This document shows, one piece after another, positions 34,298 to 42,052 of a stretch of DNA of 64,000 bases. How positions within the stretch are numbered: the first letter of the stretch is position 1; each line of letters begins with the position of its first letter. The notes below the pieces were generated by a model that was not told the origin of the DNA, searched no databases, and saw only the letters and a program-made list of their open reading frames with translations. The stretch comes from BP-464 sp045805505 (GTDB lineage Bacteria; Actinomycetota; Thermoleophilia; Solirubrobacterales; Solirubrobacteraceae): assembly GCA_045805505.1 (NCBI GenBank), contig JBJMLA010000088.1, positions 1 to 64,000 of the forward strand. Reading direction: 5' to 3'. Both the position numbers and the translations under genes were made by a program.

Positions 34298-34794
34298 TGA
34301 TCCGCAACCTCCAGCGCGGCGCGCTCGACGCGTCGCTCAAGGCGGCCCGCGTGCTGCCCGACACCGCCGCCCGCCTGACGGGCCGCGGCGAGCAGGCCGA
34401 CCTCGCGCTCGACGAGCTCGACGCGCAGATCCGCGACGTGGCCGGCCGGCTGCTGTTCGACGACGAGCTGCGCCAGGACGCCCAGCGCCGCCGGGTCGCC
34501 ACGCGCGAGCGCGGCGAGGCCGCCCGCCTGCGTGGCAAGGCCGCGCAGGTCAAGGAAGAGGCCCGCGAGACCGAGCAGCGCCGCAAGTCCGCCGCCGCCA
34601 CGGCCGAGCGCAACCAGCAGGAGCGCATCGACGAGCAGGCGCGCAAGGAGCGCCTGCAGACGCTGCGCACCAAGGAGGAGGCGCTCGACGAGCAGGCCGA
34701 CGCCGCCACCGCCCGCGACGAGGCGCTGCGCCTGCAGCGGTCGGCCGCGAAGGTCAAGGCCGAGCGCAAGGAGCGCGCCCGCCAGGGCGGCTAG
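34297..34794 (+). CDS. Charged coiled-coil protein
   Basis: 165 residues, almost all predicted helix rich in Arg, Glu, Ala and Gln (RLRGKAAQVKEEARETEQR, QARKERLQTLRTKEEAL). No transmembrane segment. No enzyme motif. Similar proteins in actinobacteria are sometimes labelled IF2-family by composition only, which I would not carry over. The one-base overlap with the CsbD-like gene suggests a functional pair. It overlaps the convergent kinase gene by 4 bp. Confidence 0.7.
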   Translation: MIRNLQRGALDASLKAARVLPDTAARLTGRGEQADLALDELDAQIRDVAGRLLFDDELRQDAQRRRVATRERGEAARLRGKAAQVKEEARETEQRRKSAAATAERNQQERIDEQARKERLQTLRTKEEALDEQADAATARDEALRLQRSAAKVKAERKERARQGG

Positions 34795-35204
34795 CCCAGC
34801 GCAGCGTCGGCAGGCACCTGGCTGCACGGACAGGCGAACGCCATCCGCAGCCGGGTGCCCGGGCCGTTCTCGATGATCTCGAGCCGGTCGGCCACCTGGG
34901 CGATGACCGGCAGTCCGAGGCCAAGCCCTGGGCTGTCGGGCCGCGGCTTCATCCCGCCGCCCTGATCGCAGACCGCGATCACCAGCTGCTCGTCCTCGAG
35001 CCAGGCCTCGACCTGGATCGTCCCGCTGCCGCCCCGGTACCCGTGCACGAGCGCGTTGGTCGCCGCCTCGGACACGGCGAGGCGCACGCCGTCGACCGAT
35101 TGCGCGTCGAGCCCGCAGTCGCCGGCCAGCGCGGCCATCTGGTTGCGCACGATCGCGATGCTGGCCGGTGTGGCCTCGTAGCTGGCAGCAAAGCTGGGTG
35201 GCAT
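34791..35204 (-). CDS. Serine/threonine anti-sigma kinase-like ATPase (RsbW/HATPase)
   Basis: 137 residues, a single GHKL ATPase domain: N box VSEAATNALVHGYRGG (Glu and Asn, ~50), G1 box DQGGGMKPRPDSPGLGLGLP (~85-105) and GTRLRMAF. This size and motif order match RsbW/SpoIIAB-type kinases that phosphorylate anti-anti-sigma factors and bind sigma factors. No anti-anti-sigma factor or SigB-type gene is visible nearby, so the target is unknown. Confidence 0.85.
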   Translation of the reverse strand: MPPSFAASYEATPASIAIVRNQMAALAGDCGLDAQSVDGVRLAVSEAATNALVHGYRGGSGTIQVEAWLEDEQLVIAVCDQGGGMKPRPDSPGLGLGLPVIAQVADRLEIIENGPGTRLRMAFACPCSQVPADAALG

Positions 35205-35261
35205 CTACACCACGGCATGCCCGGTGATTAGATGCCCAACCTCCCGATACGTGCCAGATTG

Positions 35262-35963
35262 ATGAATCGCATCGCCGTCATCGCCGACGTCCACGGCAAT
35301 CTCCCCGCCCTGCGGGCCGTTCTCGCCGAGCTGCAGCGCGAGAGCTTCGATGTCGTCGTCTCCGCCGGCGACCAGGTCTCCGGCCCCATGCCGGCCGAGT
35401 CCCTCGAGCTCCTTCGCGGCCTCGACGTGCCCGTGCGGTGGGTGATGGGCAACGCCGACCGGCTGGCCTGCGAGCCGGGTGAGGGGGCCCACGCGTCGGA
35501 CCGGTGGGCCCACGAGCGCCTCGACGACGAGCAGCAGGCGTTCATCGCGGGCTGGGAGCCGGTCGTCACCCTCGGCGACGTCCTCGTCTGCCACGGGACG
35601 CCCGCCTCGGACGAGGAGGTCGTCACCGTCATCACCGGGCCCGATCGCCTGACCGGCATCCTCGGCGGCGTGCCGGCGCGGCTGGTCGTCGGCGGGCACG
35701 TCCACCACCAGTTCACGCAGTCGCTGCGCTACGTGACGTGGGTCAACGCCGGCAGCGTCGGGATGCCCTACGAGGGGCGCCCGGGAGCCTTCTGGCTGGA
35801 GATCGACCGCGGTGCGCCACGGATGCGGCGCACCGACTACGACGTCGATGCGGCGATCGAAGCGATCGCGGCGACGGGGTTCCCGGACGCCGAGGACCTC
35901 GCCGGGATCCTGCGCGGCAAGTACACGGCCGCCGAGGCGGCCGCCGCGCTCGAGCCGTCCTGA
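35262..35963 (+). CDS. YfcE/MJ0936-type metallophosphoesterase
   Basis: 233 residues from ATG at 35262. Calcineurin-like motifs: IADVHGNLPALRA (Asp, His), SAGDQVSGP (Asp), MGNAD (Asn; the usual 'GNHD' reduced to GNAD), VCHGTP (His) and GGHVHHQF (two His), giving the dinuclear metal centre. Such enzymes are cytosolic phosphodiesterases/phosphatases with unclear natural substrates. The upstream start at 35232 adds an unsupported 10 residues. It is followed by a separate GMC gene 12 bp later. Confidence 0.88.
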   Translation: MNRIAVIADVHGNLPALRAVLAELQRESFDVVVSAGDQVSGPMPAESLELLRGLDVPVRWVMGNADRLACEPGEGAHASDRWAHERLDDEQQAFIAGWEPVVTLGDVLVCHGTPASDEEVVTVITGPDRLTGILGGVPARLVVGGHVHHQFTQSLRYVTWVNAGSVGMPYEGRPGAFWLEIDRGAPRMRRTDYDVDAAIEAIAATGFPDAEDLAGILRGKYTAAEAAAALEPS

Positions 35964-35975
35964 GAGGATGCGGGG

Positions 35976-37550
35976 ATGAGCGCCCCAGCCGACTACGTGA
36001 TCGTGGGAGCCGGCTCGGCCGGCTGCGTCCTGGCCGCCCGCCTGTCGGAGGATCCCGCCGTCCGGGTGACGCTGATCGAGGCCGGCGGCAAGGGCAAGCA
36101 CCCCAACATCACCATCCCCGCCGCGTTCGCCAAGCAGTTCAAGACCAAGCTCGACTGGGACTTCGCCACCGAGCCCGAGCCGCACTGCGACAACCGCTCG
36201 CTCTACGTCCCGCGGGGCAAGGGCCTCGGCGGCTCGAGCAACATGAACGCGATGCTCTACGTGCGCGGACGGCCGCTCGACTACGACACGTGGGAGCAGC
36301 AGGGCGCGACGGGCTGGAACTGGGAATCGGTCTGGCCCTACTTCGTCAAGTCCGAGGACAACGTGCGCGGCGCGTCGGAGTTCCACGGCGCCGGCGGGCC
36401 GATCCGGGTCGAGGAGCAGCGCTCGCCGCGCAAGCTGACCGGCCGCATCATGGACGCCGTCGAGCAGGCGGGCGTCCCGCGCATCGCCGACTACAACGGG
36501 CCCGAGCAGGACGGCCTCTCGCCGGTGCAGGTGTTCCAGAAGGACGGCAAGCGGTGGAGCGCCGCGGACGCGTACCTGCGCCCGGCGATGAAGCGGCCGA
36601 ACCTCACCGTGCTGACCAAGCAGCAGGTGGCCGGGATCGAGCTCGACGGCCGCCGCGCCACCGGGGTCAAGCTCGTCGGCGGCGACGTGGTCCACGCCGC
36701 GCGCGAGGTCATCCTCGCCGCCGGGGCGATCGGCTCGCCGCAGCTGCTGCTGCTGTCGGGCATCGGGCCCGCCGCCCACCTGCGCGACGTCGGCGTCAAC
36801 GTCGCGCACGACCTGCCGGGCGTGGGCGCCAACCTCCAGGACCACCCGTTCCTGACGCTCGTGTGGGAGACGACCAAGGGCGACTCGCTCTACGGCGCCG
36901 ACAAGCCCAAGCCGCTGCTGGAGTGGGTGCTGCGCAAGTCGGGGCCGCTGACGTCCTCGGTGGCGGAGGCCTTCGCGTTCGTGCGGACCAAGGCCGGGCT
37001 GCCCGCCGCCGACATCCAGTTCCACCTGGCGCCCGCCTACTTCGCCGACCACGGCAACGAGGAGTTCGAGGGCCACGCGTTCACGATGGGGCCGGTGCTC
37101 GTCGCGCCGCGCAGCCGCGGCGCGATCACGCTGCGCAGCGCCGACCCGTCGGCCGCGCCGCGGATCCTGACCAACACGCTGGCCGATCCCGAGGACCTGG
37201 CGGCGCTCGTCGCCGGGGTCAAGCTGGGCCGGCAGTGGGCGCACACCCCGCCGCTGGCCGACGAGACCGGCCGCGAGTTCCATCCGGGCGCCGAGGTGCA
37301 GTCCGACGAGCAGATCGAGGAGTGGGTGCGCGCCCATGTCGAGCTCATCTACCACCCGGTCGGCACGTGCCGGATGGGCGCCGCGAGCGACGACGCGGCC
37401 GTCCTCGACCCGCAGCTGCGGGTGCGGGGGATCGAGGGCCTGCGGGTCGCCGACGCGTCGGTCTTCCCGCTGATCCCGGGCGGCAACACCGCGGCCCCGA
37501 CGATGATGGTCGCCGAGCGCGCGGCCGACCTCATCCGCGGCAAGGCCTGA
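35976..37550 (+). CDS. GMC-family FAD oxidoreductase (choline dehydrogenase-like)
   Basis: 524 residues. The N-terminal FAD fold has IVGAGSAGCVLAARLSEDP and TLIEAGG. GMC signatures are KGLGGSSNMNAMLYVRG (~80) and EVILAAGAIGSPQLLLLSG (~245). The catalytic His is in ELIYHPVGTCRMG (~465), and the C-terminal flavin motif is GLRVADASVFP..GGNTAAP. These enzymes oxidise alcohols, aldehydes or sugars. Position alone does not identify the substrate. Cytosolic, no signal peptide. Confidence 0.9.
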   Translation: MSAPADYVIVGAGSAGCVLAARLSEDPAVRVTLIEAGGKGKHPNITIPAAFAKQFKTKLDWDFATEPEPHCDNRSLYVPRGKGLGGSSNMNAMLYVRGRPLDYDTWEQQGATGWNWESVWPYFVKSEDNVRGASEFHGAGGPIRVEEQRSPRKLTGRIMDAVEQAGVPRIADYNGPEQDGLSPVQVFQKDGKRWSAADAYLRPAMKRPNLTVLTKQQVAGIELDGRRATGVKLVGGDVVHAAREVILAAGAIGSPQLLLLSGIGPAAHLRDVGVNVAHDLPGVGANLQDHPFLTLVWETTKGDSLYGADKPKPLLEWVLRKSGPLTSSVAEAFAFVRTKAGLPAADIQFHLAPAYFADHGNEEFEGHAFTMGPVLVAPRSRGAITLRSADPSAAPRILTNTLADPEDLAALVAGVKLGRQWAHTPPLADETGREFHPGAEVQSDEQIEEWVRAHVELIYHPVGTCRMGAASDDAAVLDPQLRVRGIEGLRVADASVFPLIPGGNTAAPTMMVAERAADLIRGKA

Positions 37551-37554
37551 CGCC

Positions 37555-37995
37555 GTGGTCCTGATCCTCCTGTTCCCGGCGCTCGCCGCCGCGGCCGTCG
37601 TGCCGCTGCTGTTCGGCACGTGGTTCGACCCGAGCGACACGTTCCGTGCGCTGCACGGCGAGAAGCCGGGGGTGGTGCTCGAGCCCAGCGCGTGGGACGC
37701 CTCGTCGACGAGCGCGCTGGCCATCGTGGTGCTGGTGGTCGTGGTCCTGGTCAGCGTGCTGCTCGCCGCGCGCGGGCGGTTCGCCGCCTGGACCGTCGCG
37801 GCGGCGACGGCGATCCTCGGCGGCCTCGTCTGCCTGATGCTGCGTCACAGCCCGCCGGACCCTGGGCACGCGACGTTCGTCACCGGCGAGCAGGCGTATG
37901 ACGCGACCGATCTGGGGATCTACGCGATGGCCTGCTTCGTGTTCGCCGCCCTCGACATCACGGCGTGGGCGATGGTGATGCGACGTAGGGTCTAG
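37555..37995 (+). CDS. Hypothetical membrane protein
   Basis: 146 residues, GTG start 4 bp after the GMC stop. About four hydrophobic segments (LILLFPALAAAAVVPLLF; LAIVVLVVVVLVSVLLAA; WTVAAATAILGGLVCLM; IYAMACFVFAALDITAWAM). No recognisable family; the strong hydrophobic pattern and codon use support a real gene. Closely followed by the ABC genes, so it may be cotranscribed with them. Confidence 0.65.
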   Translation: MVLILLFPALAAAAVVPLLFGTWFDPSDTFRALHGEKPGVVLEPSAWDASSTSALAIVVLVVVVLVSVLLAARGRFAAWTVAAATAILGGLVCLMLRHSPPDPGHATFVTGEQAYDATDLGIYAMACFVFAALDITAWAMVMRRRV

Positions 37996-37999
37996 AGCG

Positions 38000-38896
38000 A
38001 TGGCCCCGGTCGAGATCCGCAACCTGTCCAAGCGCTTCGGCGGCGTCGACGCCGTCAAGGATCTCAGCTTCGCCGTGCAGAGCGGGCGCGTGACCGGGTT
38101 CCTCGGTCCCAACGGCGCGGGGAAGAGCACCACGCTGCGGGCCCTGCTCGGGCTGATCCGGCCGACGGGCGGCGAGGCGCTGTTCGACGGCCGGCCCTAC
38201 GCCGAGCTCGAGCGGCCGACGACCCGCGTCGGCGCTGTGCTCGAGGAGACCGCGTTTCATCCCGGCCGCACCGGGCGCAACCACCTGCGCGTGCTGGCCA
38301 TGGCCGGGGAGCATCCGCCCGAGCGCGTCGACGAGGTGCTCGCCCAGGTCGATCTGACGGGCGCGGCCAACCGGCGCGTCAAGGGCTACTCGATGGGCAT
38401 GCGCCAGCGGCTGGCGATCGCCTCGGCGCTGCTCGGCGATCCCGAGGTGCTGATCCTCGACGAGCCGACCAACGGGCTGGACCCGCCCGGCATCAGCTGG
38501 ATGCGCGGGCTCGTCCGCGAGCAGGCCGTGCGCGGGCGCGCCGTGCTGATCTCCAGCCACCTGCTGGCCGAGGTCCAGCAGGCCGTCGACGACGTGGTCA
38601 TCATCAGCAAGGGCCGGCTGCGCGGCCAGGGCACGCTCGAGGAGGTGCTGGGCGGCACGGACGCCCGGCCGGTCACGGAGGTGCGCGCGCCGGAGGCCGA
38701 CCGCCTCGAGGAGGCGCTGCGCGCCGCGGGGCACGAGGTGTCGCGGGCCGGTGACGCGCTGGTCGTCACCGGCGTCACGCCCGAGGCGGTGGGTGCGGTG
38801 GCCAACGAGGCACGCGTCGCCCTGAGCGGCCTGGCGCCGCGGGCCCGCACGCTGGAGGCGGCGTTCTTCGAGCTGACCGGCGGGGAGGAGGGATGA
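38000..38896 (+). CDS. ABC transporter ATP-binding protein (CcmA/NatA type)
   Basis: 298 residues. Walker A GPNGAGKSTTLRALLG (~38), signature YSMGMRQRLAIASALLG (~130), Walker B VLILDEPTNGLDPPG (~150), switch His in ISSHLLAEVQQ (~180). The C-terminal extension (~200-298) is typical of drug/lantibiotic-type exporters. The next gene, overlapping by 4 bp, is its permease. TAGGGT lies 8 nt before the ATG. Substrate unknown. Confidence 0.9.
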   Translation: MAPVEIRNLSKRFGGVDAVKDLSFAVQSGRVTGFLGPNGAGKSTTLRALLGLIRPTGGEALFDGRPYAELERPTTRVGAVLEETAFHPGRTGRNHLRVLAMAGEHPPERVDEVLAQVDLTGAANRRVKGYSMGMRQRLAIASALLGDPEVLILDEPTNGLDPPGISWMRGLVREQAVRGRAVLISSHLLAEVQQAVDDVVIISKGRLRGQGTLEEVLGGTDARPVTEVRAPEADRLEEALRAAGHEVSRAGDALVVTGVTPEAVGAVANEARVALSGLAPRARTLEAAFFELTGGEEG

Positions 38897-39621
38897 AGCC
38901 GCTGCTGCGCGCCGAGATCCTCAAGCTGCGCACGACGCGGACGTTCGTCGCACTCGTCGGCTCGGCGCTCGCGCTGTCGGTGCTGATCGTCGTGCTGCAG
39001 TCGGCGATCGACGACAACTTCCGCGAGGAGACCGTCCGCACGATGTTCTCCGGCGACTTCACCGGGCTGTTCATCGTGCTGCTGGGCATCATGGGGATGG
39101 CCGGCGAGTGGCGCCACCGGACGATCACCAGCACCGTCCTGGCGGCGCCCGACCGCCTGCGGCTGCTCGCCGCCAAGACGCTGGGCTACGCCGCGGTGGG
39201 CGCGCTCGTCTCGGTCTTCGTGACGGTCACGATCATGGTCATCGGCACCGTGATCCTGTCGGGCCGCGGCGAGACCATGCTCGCGGTCGGCGACCTCGCC
39301 GACATCCTCTGGCGCAACGCGCTGACCGCGTGCTACCTCGGCGCTATCGGCGTCTGCGTCGGCGCGCTGATCCGCAACCAGGTCGTCGCCATCGTCGGGA
39401 TGCTGTTCTTCACCTTCGTCGTCGAGGTCACGCTGCTCGGCCTCGTCCCGTCGATCGGCCGCTTCACGCCCGTCAACGGCGTCACCGCGGCCCTCATCGC
39501 CACCGACTCGCCCGATGAGGATCTGCTCGAGATCGGCCCGGCCCTGCTGGTCATGGTCGCCTGGCTCGGGCTGCTCTTCACCGCCGCCGCGACGCTGCTG
39601 CGCCGCCGCGACCTCACCTAG
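38893..39621 (+). CDS. ABC-2-type transporter permease
   Basis: 242 residues with six hydrophobic helices: TFVALVGSALALSVLIVVL, FTGLFIVLLGIMGMAGEW, AVGALVSVFVTVTIMVIGT, ALTACYLGAIGVCVGALI, AIVGMLFFTFVVEVTLLGL and ALLVMVAWLGLLFTAAATLL. The pattern matches ABC-2 permeases (GEWRHRTITSTVLAAP is the typical cytosolic loop). It partners the ATPase upstream. It overlaps the convergent esterase gene by 8 bp. Confidence 0.88.
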   Translation: MKPLLRAEILKLRTTRTFVALVGSALALSVLIVVLQSAIDDNFREETVRTMFSGDFTGLFIVLLGIMGMAGEWRHRTITSTVLAAPDRLRLLAAKTLGYAAVGALVSVFVTVTIMVIGTVILSGRGETMLAVGDLADILWRNALTACYLGAIGVCVGALIRNQVVAIVGMLFFTFVVEVTLLGLVPSIGRFTPVNGVTAALIATDSPDEDLLEIGPALLVMVAWLGLLFTAAATLLRRRDLT

Positions 39622-41980
39622 GCGCGACCACCACCGTGTGCGCGCCGGCCGGGACCGGCACCGTCAGCGCGCCGCCGGCGCGCGTGCCCGACACCGGCTG
39701 ACCGTCGACGGTGACCGCGACGGGTCCGTCGACGCCGTCGAGCGTCAGCGCCAGCGGCGCCTCGGTCGTGACCTTGCCGGTCAGCGCGCTGTGGGCCGAG
39801 AGCTGCATCCGCCGCAGCTCGAGCGTGACGGCGCGCGCGCCGGTCAGCGTCGCCGTGAAGCCGTTGCTCGTGGCCGGCGTCGCCGCGGGATCGGCCTTCC
39901 ACGACTGACCGACCATGGTGAACGGCGCGCCGTTGCCGGTCTTGCCGCCCGCGTCGGCCTCGGGGAACGTCGCGTGCGGTTCGGCCGGCAGGCCCAGCGA
40001 GGCGCCGTCGAAGCGCGCGATGCCCTTGGCCTCGTCGACCGGCTCGAGGCCGCGCATCCAGTAGGCGTGGCTGAGGTCGAAGTCGATGTCGGCGCCCTTG
40101 GGTGCGTTCACGCGCTCGATCGCGTTCTCGAAGACCATCGACCGGAGGTAGGTGACCTGCTGCGGGTTGCGGTTGCGGACGAAGCGGTGCAGGTAGCTCG
40201 CGCCCTCCGCCCACTGATCCATGGCCGGCGGCCCGTAGTGCTCCTGGCCCTGGAAGAGGTAGTAGCGATAGCGGTAGCCGAGGTCCTGGAGCCGCTTGGC
40301 CATCAGGGTGACGCCGGTCACCGGGACGAGCTCGTCCTGGGCGCCGTGGTAGATGACGTAGGGGACCTCGCGCAGGTTGTCGAGCAGCGGGTAGGTCCAC
40401 TCGGCCCGGGCGTCGCCCCCGTTGGCCTGGATGAAGCACGGCGAGTACTCGTCGACCTGCAGGTCGTCGCAGCCCGCGAAGTCCGCGCCGGTCCAGGCGC
40501 CCTGCGTGCCGGGGGGCGAGGCGGGGAAGGAGCCCGCGAACCAGTCGGGATGCATGACCGGCAGCAGCCACGAGGCCCAGCCGCCCATCGAGTGCCCGGC
40601 GATGTAGGTGCGGTCGCGGTCGATCGCGAAGCGCCGGTGCGAGTCCTTCCAGACCTGCTCGACGTCGACGCCGCTCTTGCCGACGTACCAGCCCGACGTG
40701 CCGCGGCCGTCGGGCGTGATGACCATCGAGTGCTGGTCCTCGCCCATGTCCCAGAAGACGCCGGGCACGACGTGGGCGGCGACGTGCGCGGAGCCGCCGC
40801 GGAAGTGCAGCCAGAACTGGGTCGGCGTGGCGCGCGTGCCGTCGTAGCCCTGCGGCAGGTAGACGCCGTAGCGCTGGGTGATCCCGTTGCGGCCCGACTC
40901 CTCGGAGATCACGGGCGTCGAGGTGAAGATGGCCTCGTGGTAGCCGGGCCCCGGGACGTAGCGCTCGGTGGCGCCGGCGCGCATCCGCGGGAGGTCGGCG
41001 GTGGTGAAGAACTCATCCATGGACCCGGCGTGGAGCGCGAGCGCCTGGCGCCGGTCCCACCACTCGCGGGCGGGCTCGCCGGGCCGGAAGGCGACGTTGG
41101 CCACGTTGACCGCCTTGGGGTTCGTGTCGGCGTCGCCGAGCGAGCGCAGCCGCGCGCCGTCGGCGAGGCCGGCGGCCACGGCGACGCCGGGCTGCTCGGC
41201 GTCCTGCAGCGCGGCGGCGGGGATGCGCGCTTCGATGACGTTGCCGTAGCCCTCGGGGCCATAGGCGGCCTGGCCCTGGCCGAGAACGGCGCCCGTGGCG
41301 AGGTCGACCGCGGTGACGCCGGCTTCGGTGATCAGCACCGCGACGTCGCCCCTCGTCGTCGACAGACCGGAGTTGAAGCCGACGTCGCGGGCGGTGTCGC
41401 CGGGCTTGGTGTCGAGCAGGACGAGCAGCGCACCGTCCGCTGCCTTCATCGTGGTGGTGCGGGCCAGCAGCCACAGGTCGCCGTCCTTGCCGGTGGCCAG
41501 CCGCACCTCGGAGAGGTCGGCCTCCTCCTGCAGCTCGAGGCCGCCGTGCTGCGTGCGGCTCAGGAACGGGCCGGTCGGCACGCCGAGCTCGCCGGGCGCG
41601 TACTGCAGCACCGTGGAGTCGACGCGGTAGAGCTGGGGCAGGAACGACACGCCCTGGTCGTAGAGGGCGGCGCGGTCGGCGTCCTGGCCCTCGTCCGCGC
41701 CGTAGGCGTCGAAGAGATGGTCCTGATAGACGAGCTCGCCCGCCGAGTACTGCTGCGCGCCACCGAAGCCGGGCAGCGCGCCCTTCCAGTCGCTCGCGTC
41801 GCCGTCGAGCGTCCGCGGCCCGTCGTGGCGCGCGGCCAGCGCCACCGTCGTCCCGCCGCCCGCCGGGATCTCGCTGCGCAGCACCGGCGCCGACACGCCC
41901 GGCGGCAGGTTCGGCTCGGCTCCCGCGGGAACCGCGGAGACCGCGACCAGGCAGGCGGCAACGGCAAGCAGGCAGCGCAT
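39614..41980 (-). CDS. Secreted prolyl-oligopeptidase-like alpha/beta hydrolase
   Basis: 788 residues with signal peptide (MRCLLAVAACLVAVSAVPAGA). The first ~330 residues are beta-rich with no clear family. The catalytic domain (~350-560) contains ITPDGRGTSGWY, nucleophile elbow GHSMGGWAS (Ser), acid in YHGAQDELVPVTG (Asp) and His in GQEHYGPP. A C-terminal beta domain follows. Most likely an exported peptidase or esterase. It reads toward the convergent ABC permease; the start is near the palindrome at 42.0 kb. Confidence 0.82.
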   Translation of the reverse strand: MRCLLAVAACLVAVSAVPAGAEPNLPPGVSAPVLRSEIPAGGGTTVALAARHDGPRTLDGDASDWKGALPGFGGAQQYSAGELVYQDHLFDAYGADEGQDADRAALYDQGVSFLPQLYRVDSTVLQYAPGELGVPTGPFLSRTQHGGLELQEEADLSEVRLATGKDGDLWLLARTTTMKAADGALLVLLDTKPGDTARDVGFNSGLSTTRGDVAVLITEAGVTAVDLATGAVLGQGQAAYGPEGYGNVIEARIPAAALQDAEQPGVAVAAGLADGARLRSLGDADTNPKAVNVANVAFRPGEPAREWWDRRQALALHAGSMDEFFTTADLPRMRAGATERYVPGPGYHEAIFTSTPVISEESGRNGITQRYGVYLPQGYDGTRATPTQFWLHFRGGSAHVAAHVVPGVFWDMGEDQHSMVITPDGRGTSGWYVGKSGVDVEQVWKDSHRRFAIDRDRTYIAGHSMGGWASWLLPVMHPDWFAGSFPASPPGTQGAWTGADFAGCDDLQVDEYSPCFIQANGGDARAEWTYPLLDNLREVPYVIYHGAQDELVPVTGVTLMAKRLQDLGYRYRYYLFQGQEHYGPPAMDQWAEGASYLHRFVRNRNPQQVTYLRSMVFENAIERVNAPKGADIDFDLSHAYWMRGLEPVDEAKGIARFDGASLGLPAEPHATFPEADAGGKTGNGAPFTMVGQSWKADPAATPATSNGFTATLTGARAVTLELRRMQLSAHSALTGKVTTEAPLALTLDGVDGPVAVTVDGQPVSGTRAGGALTVPVPAGAHTVVVAPR

Positions 41981-42018
41981 GCCTCGGAAACGCCGCGGGC
42001 CGACAGAACTTGCGGGCG

Positions 42019-42052
42019 TCTTTAGAAACGGGTCTGACCCCGTTTCTAAAGA
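42019..42052. repeat. Perfect 14-bp palindrome (GGGTCTGACCC core)
   Basis: TCTTTAGAAACGGG pairs perfectly with CCCGTTTCTAAAGA across a 6-nt loop. It stands between the SNF2 stop (42053, minus strand) and the esterase start (41980), so it may terminate the helicase transcript, but it is T-poor downstream. The A/T-rich outer arms differ from the surrounding GC content. Confidence 0.6.

Noticed and set aside
39515..42025. An 836-residue plus-strand reading frame opposite the secreted hydrolase
   Set aside because: No domain, Arg/Val/Gly-rich shadow of a gene with an intact catalytic triad.
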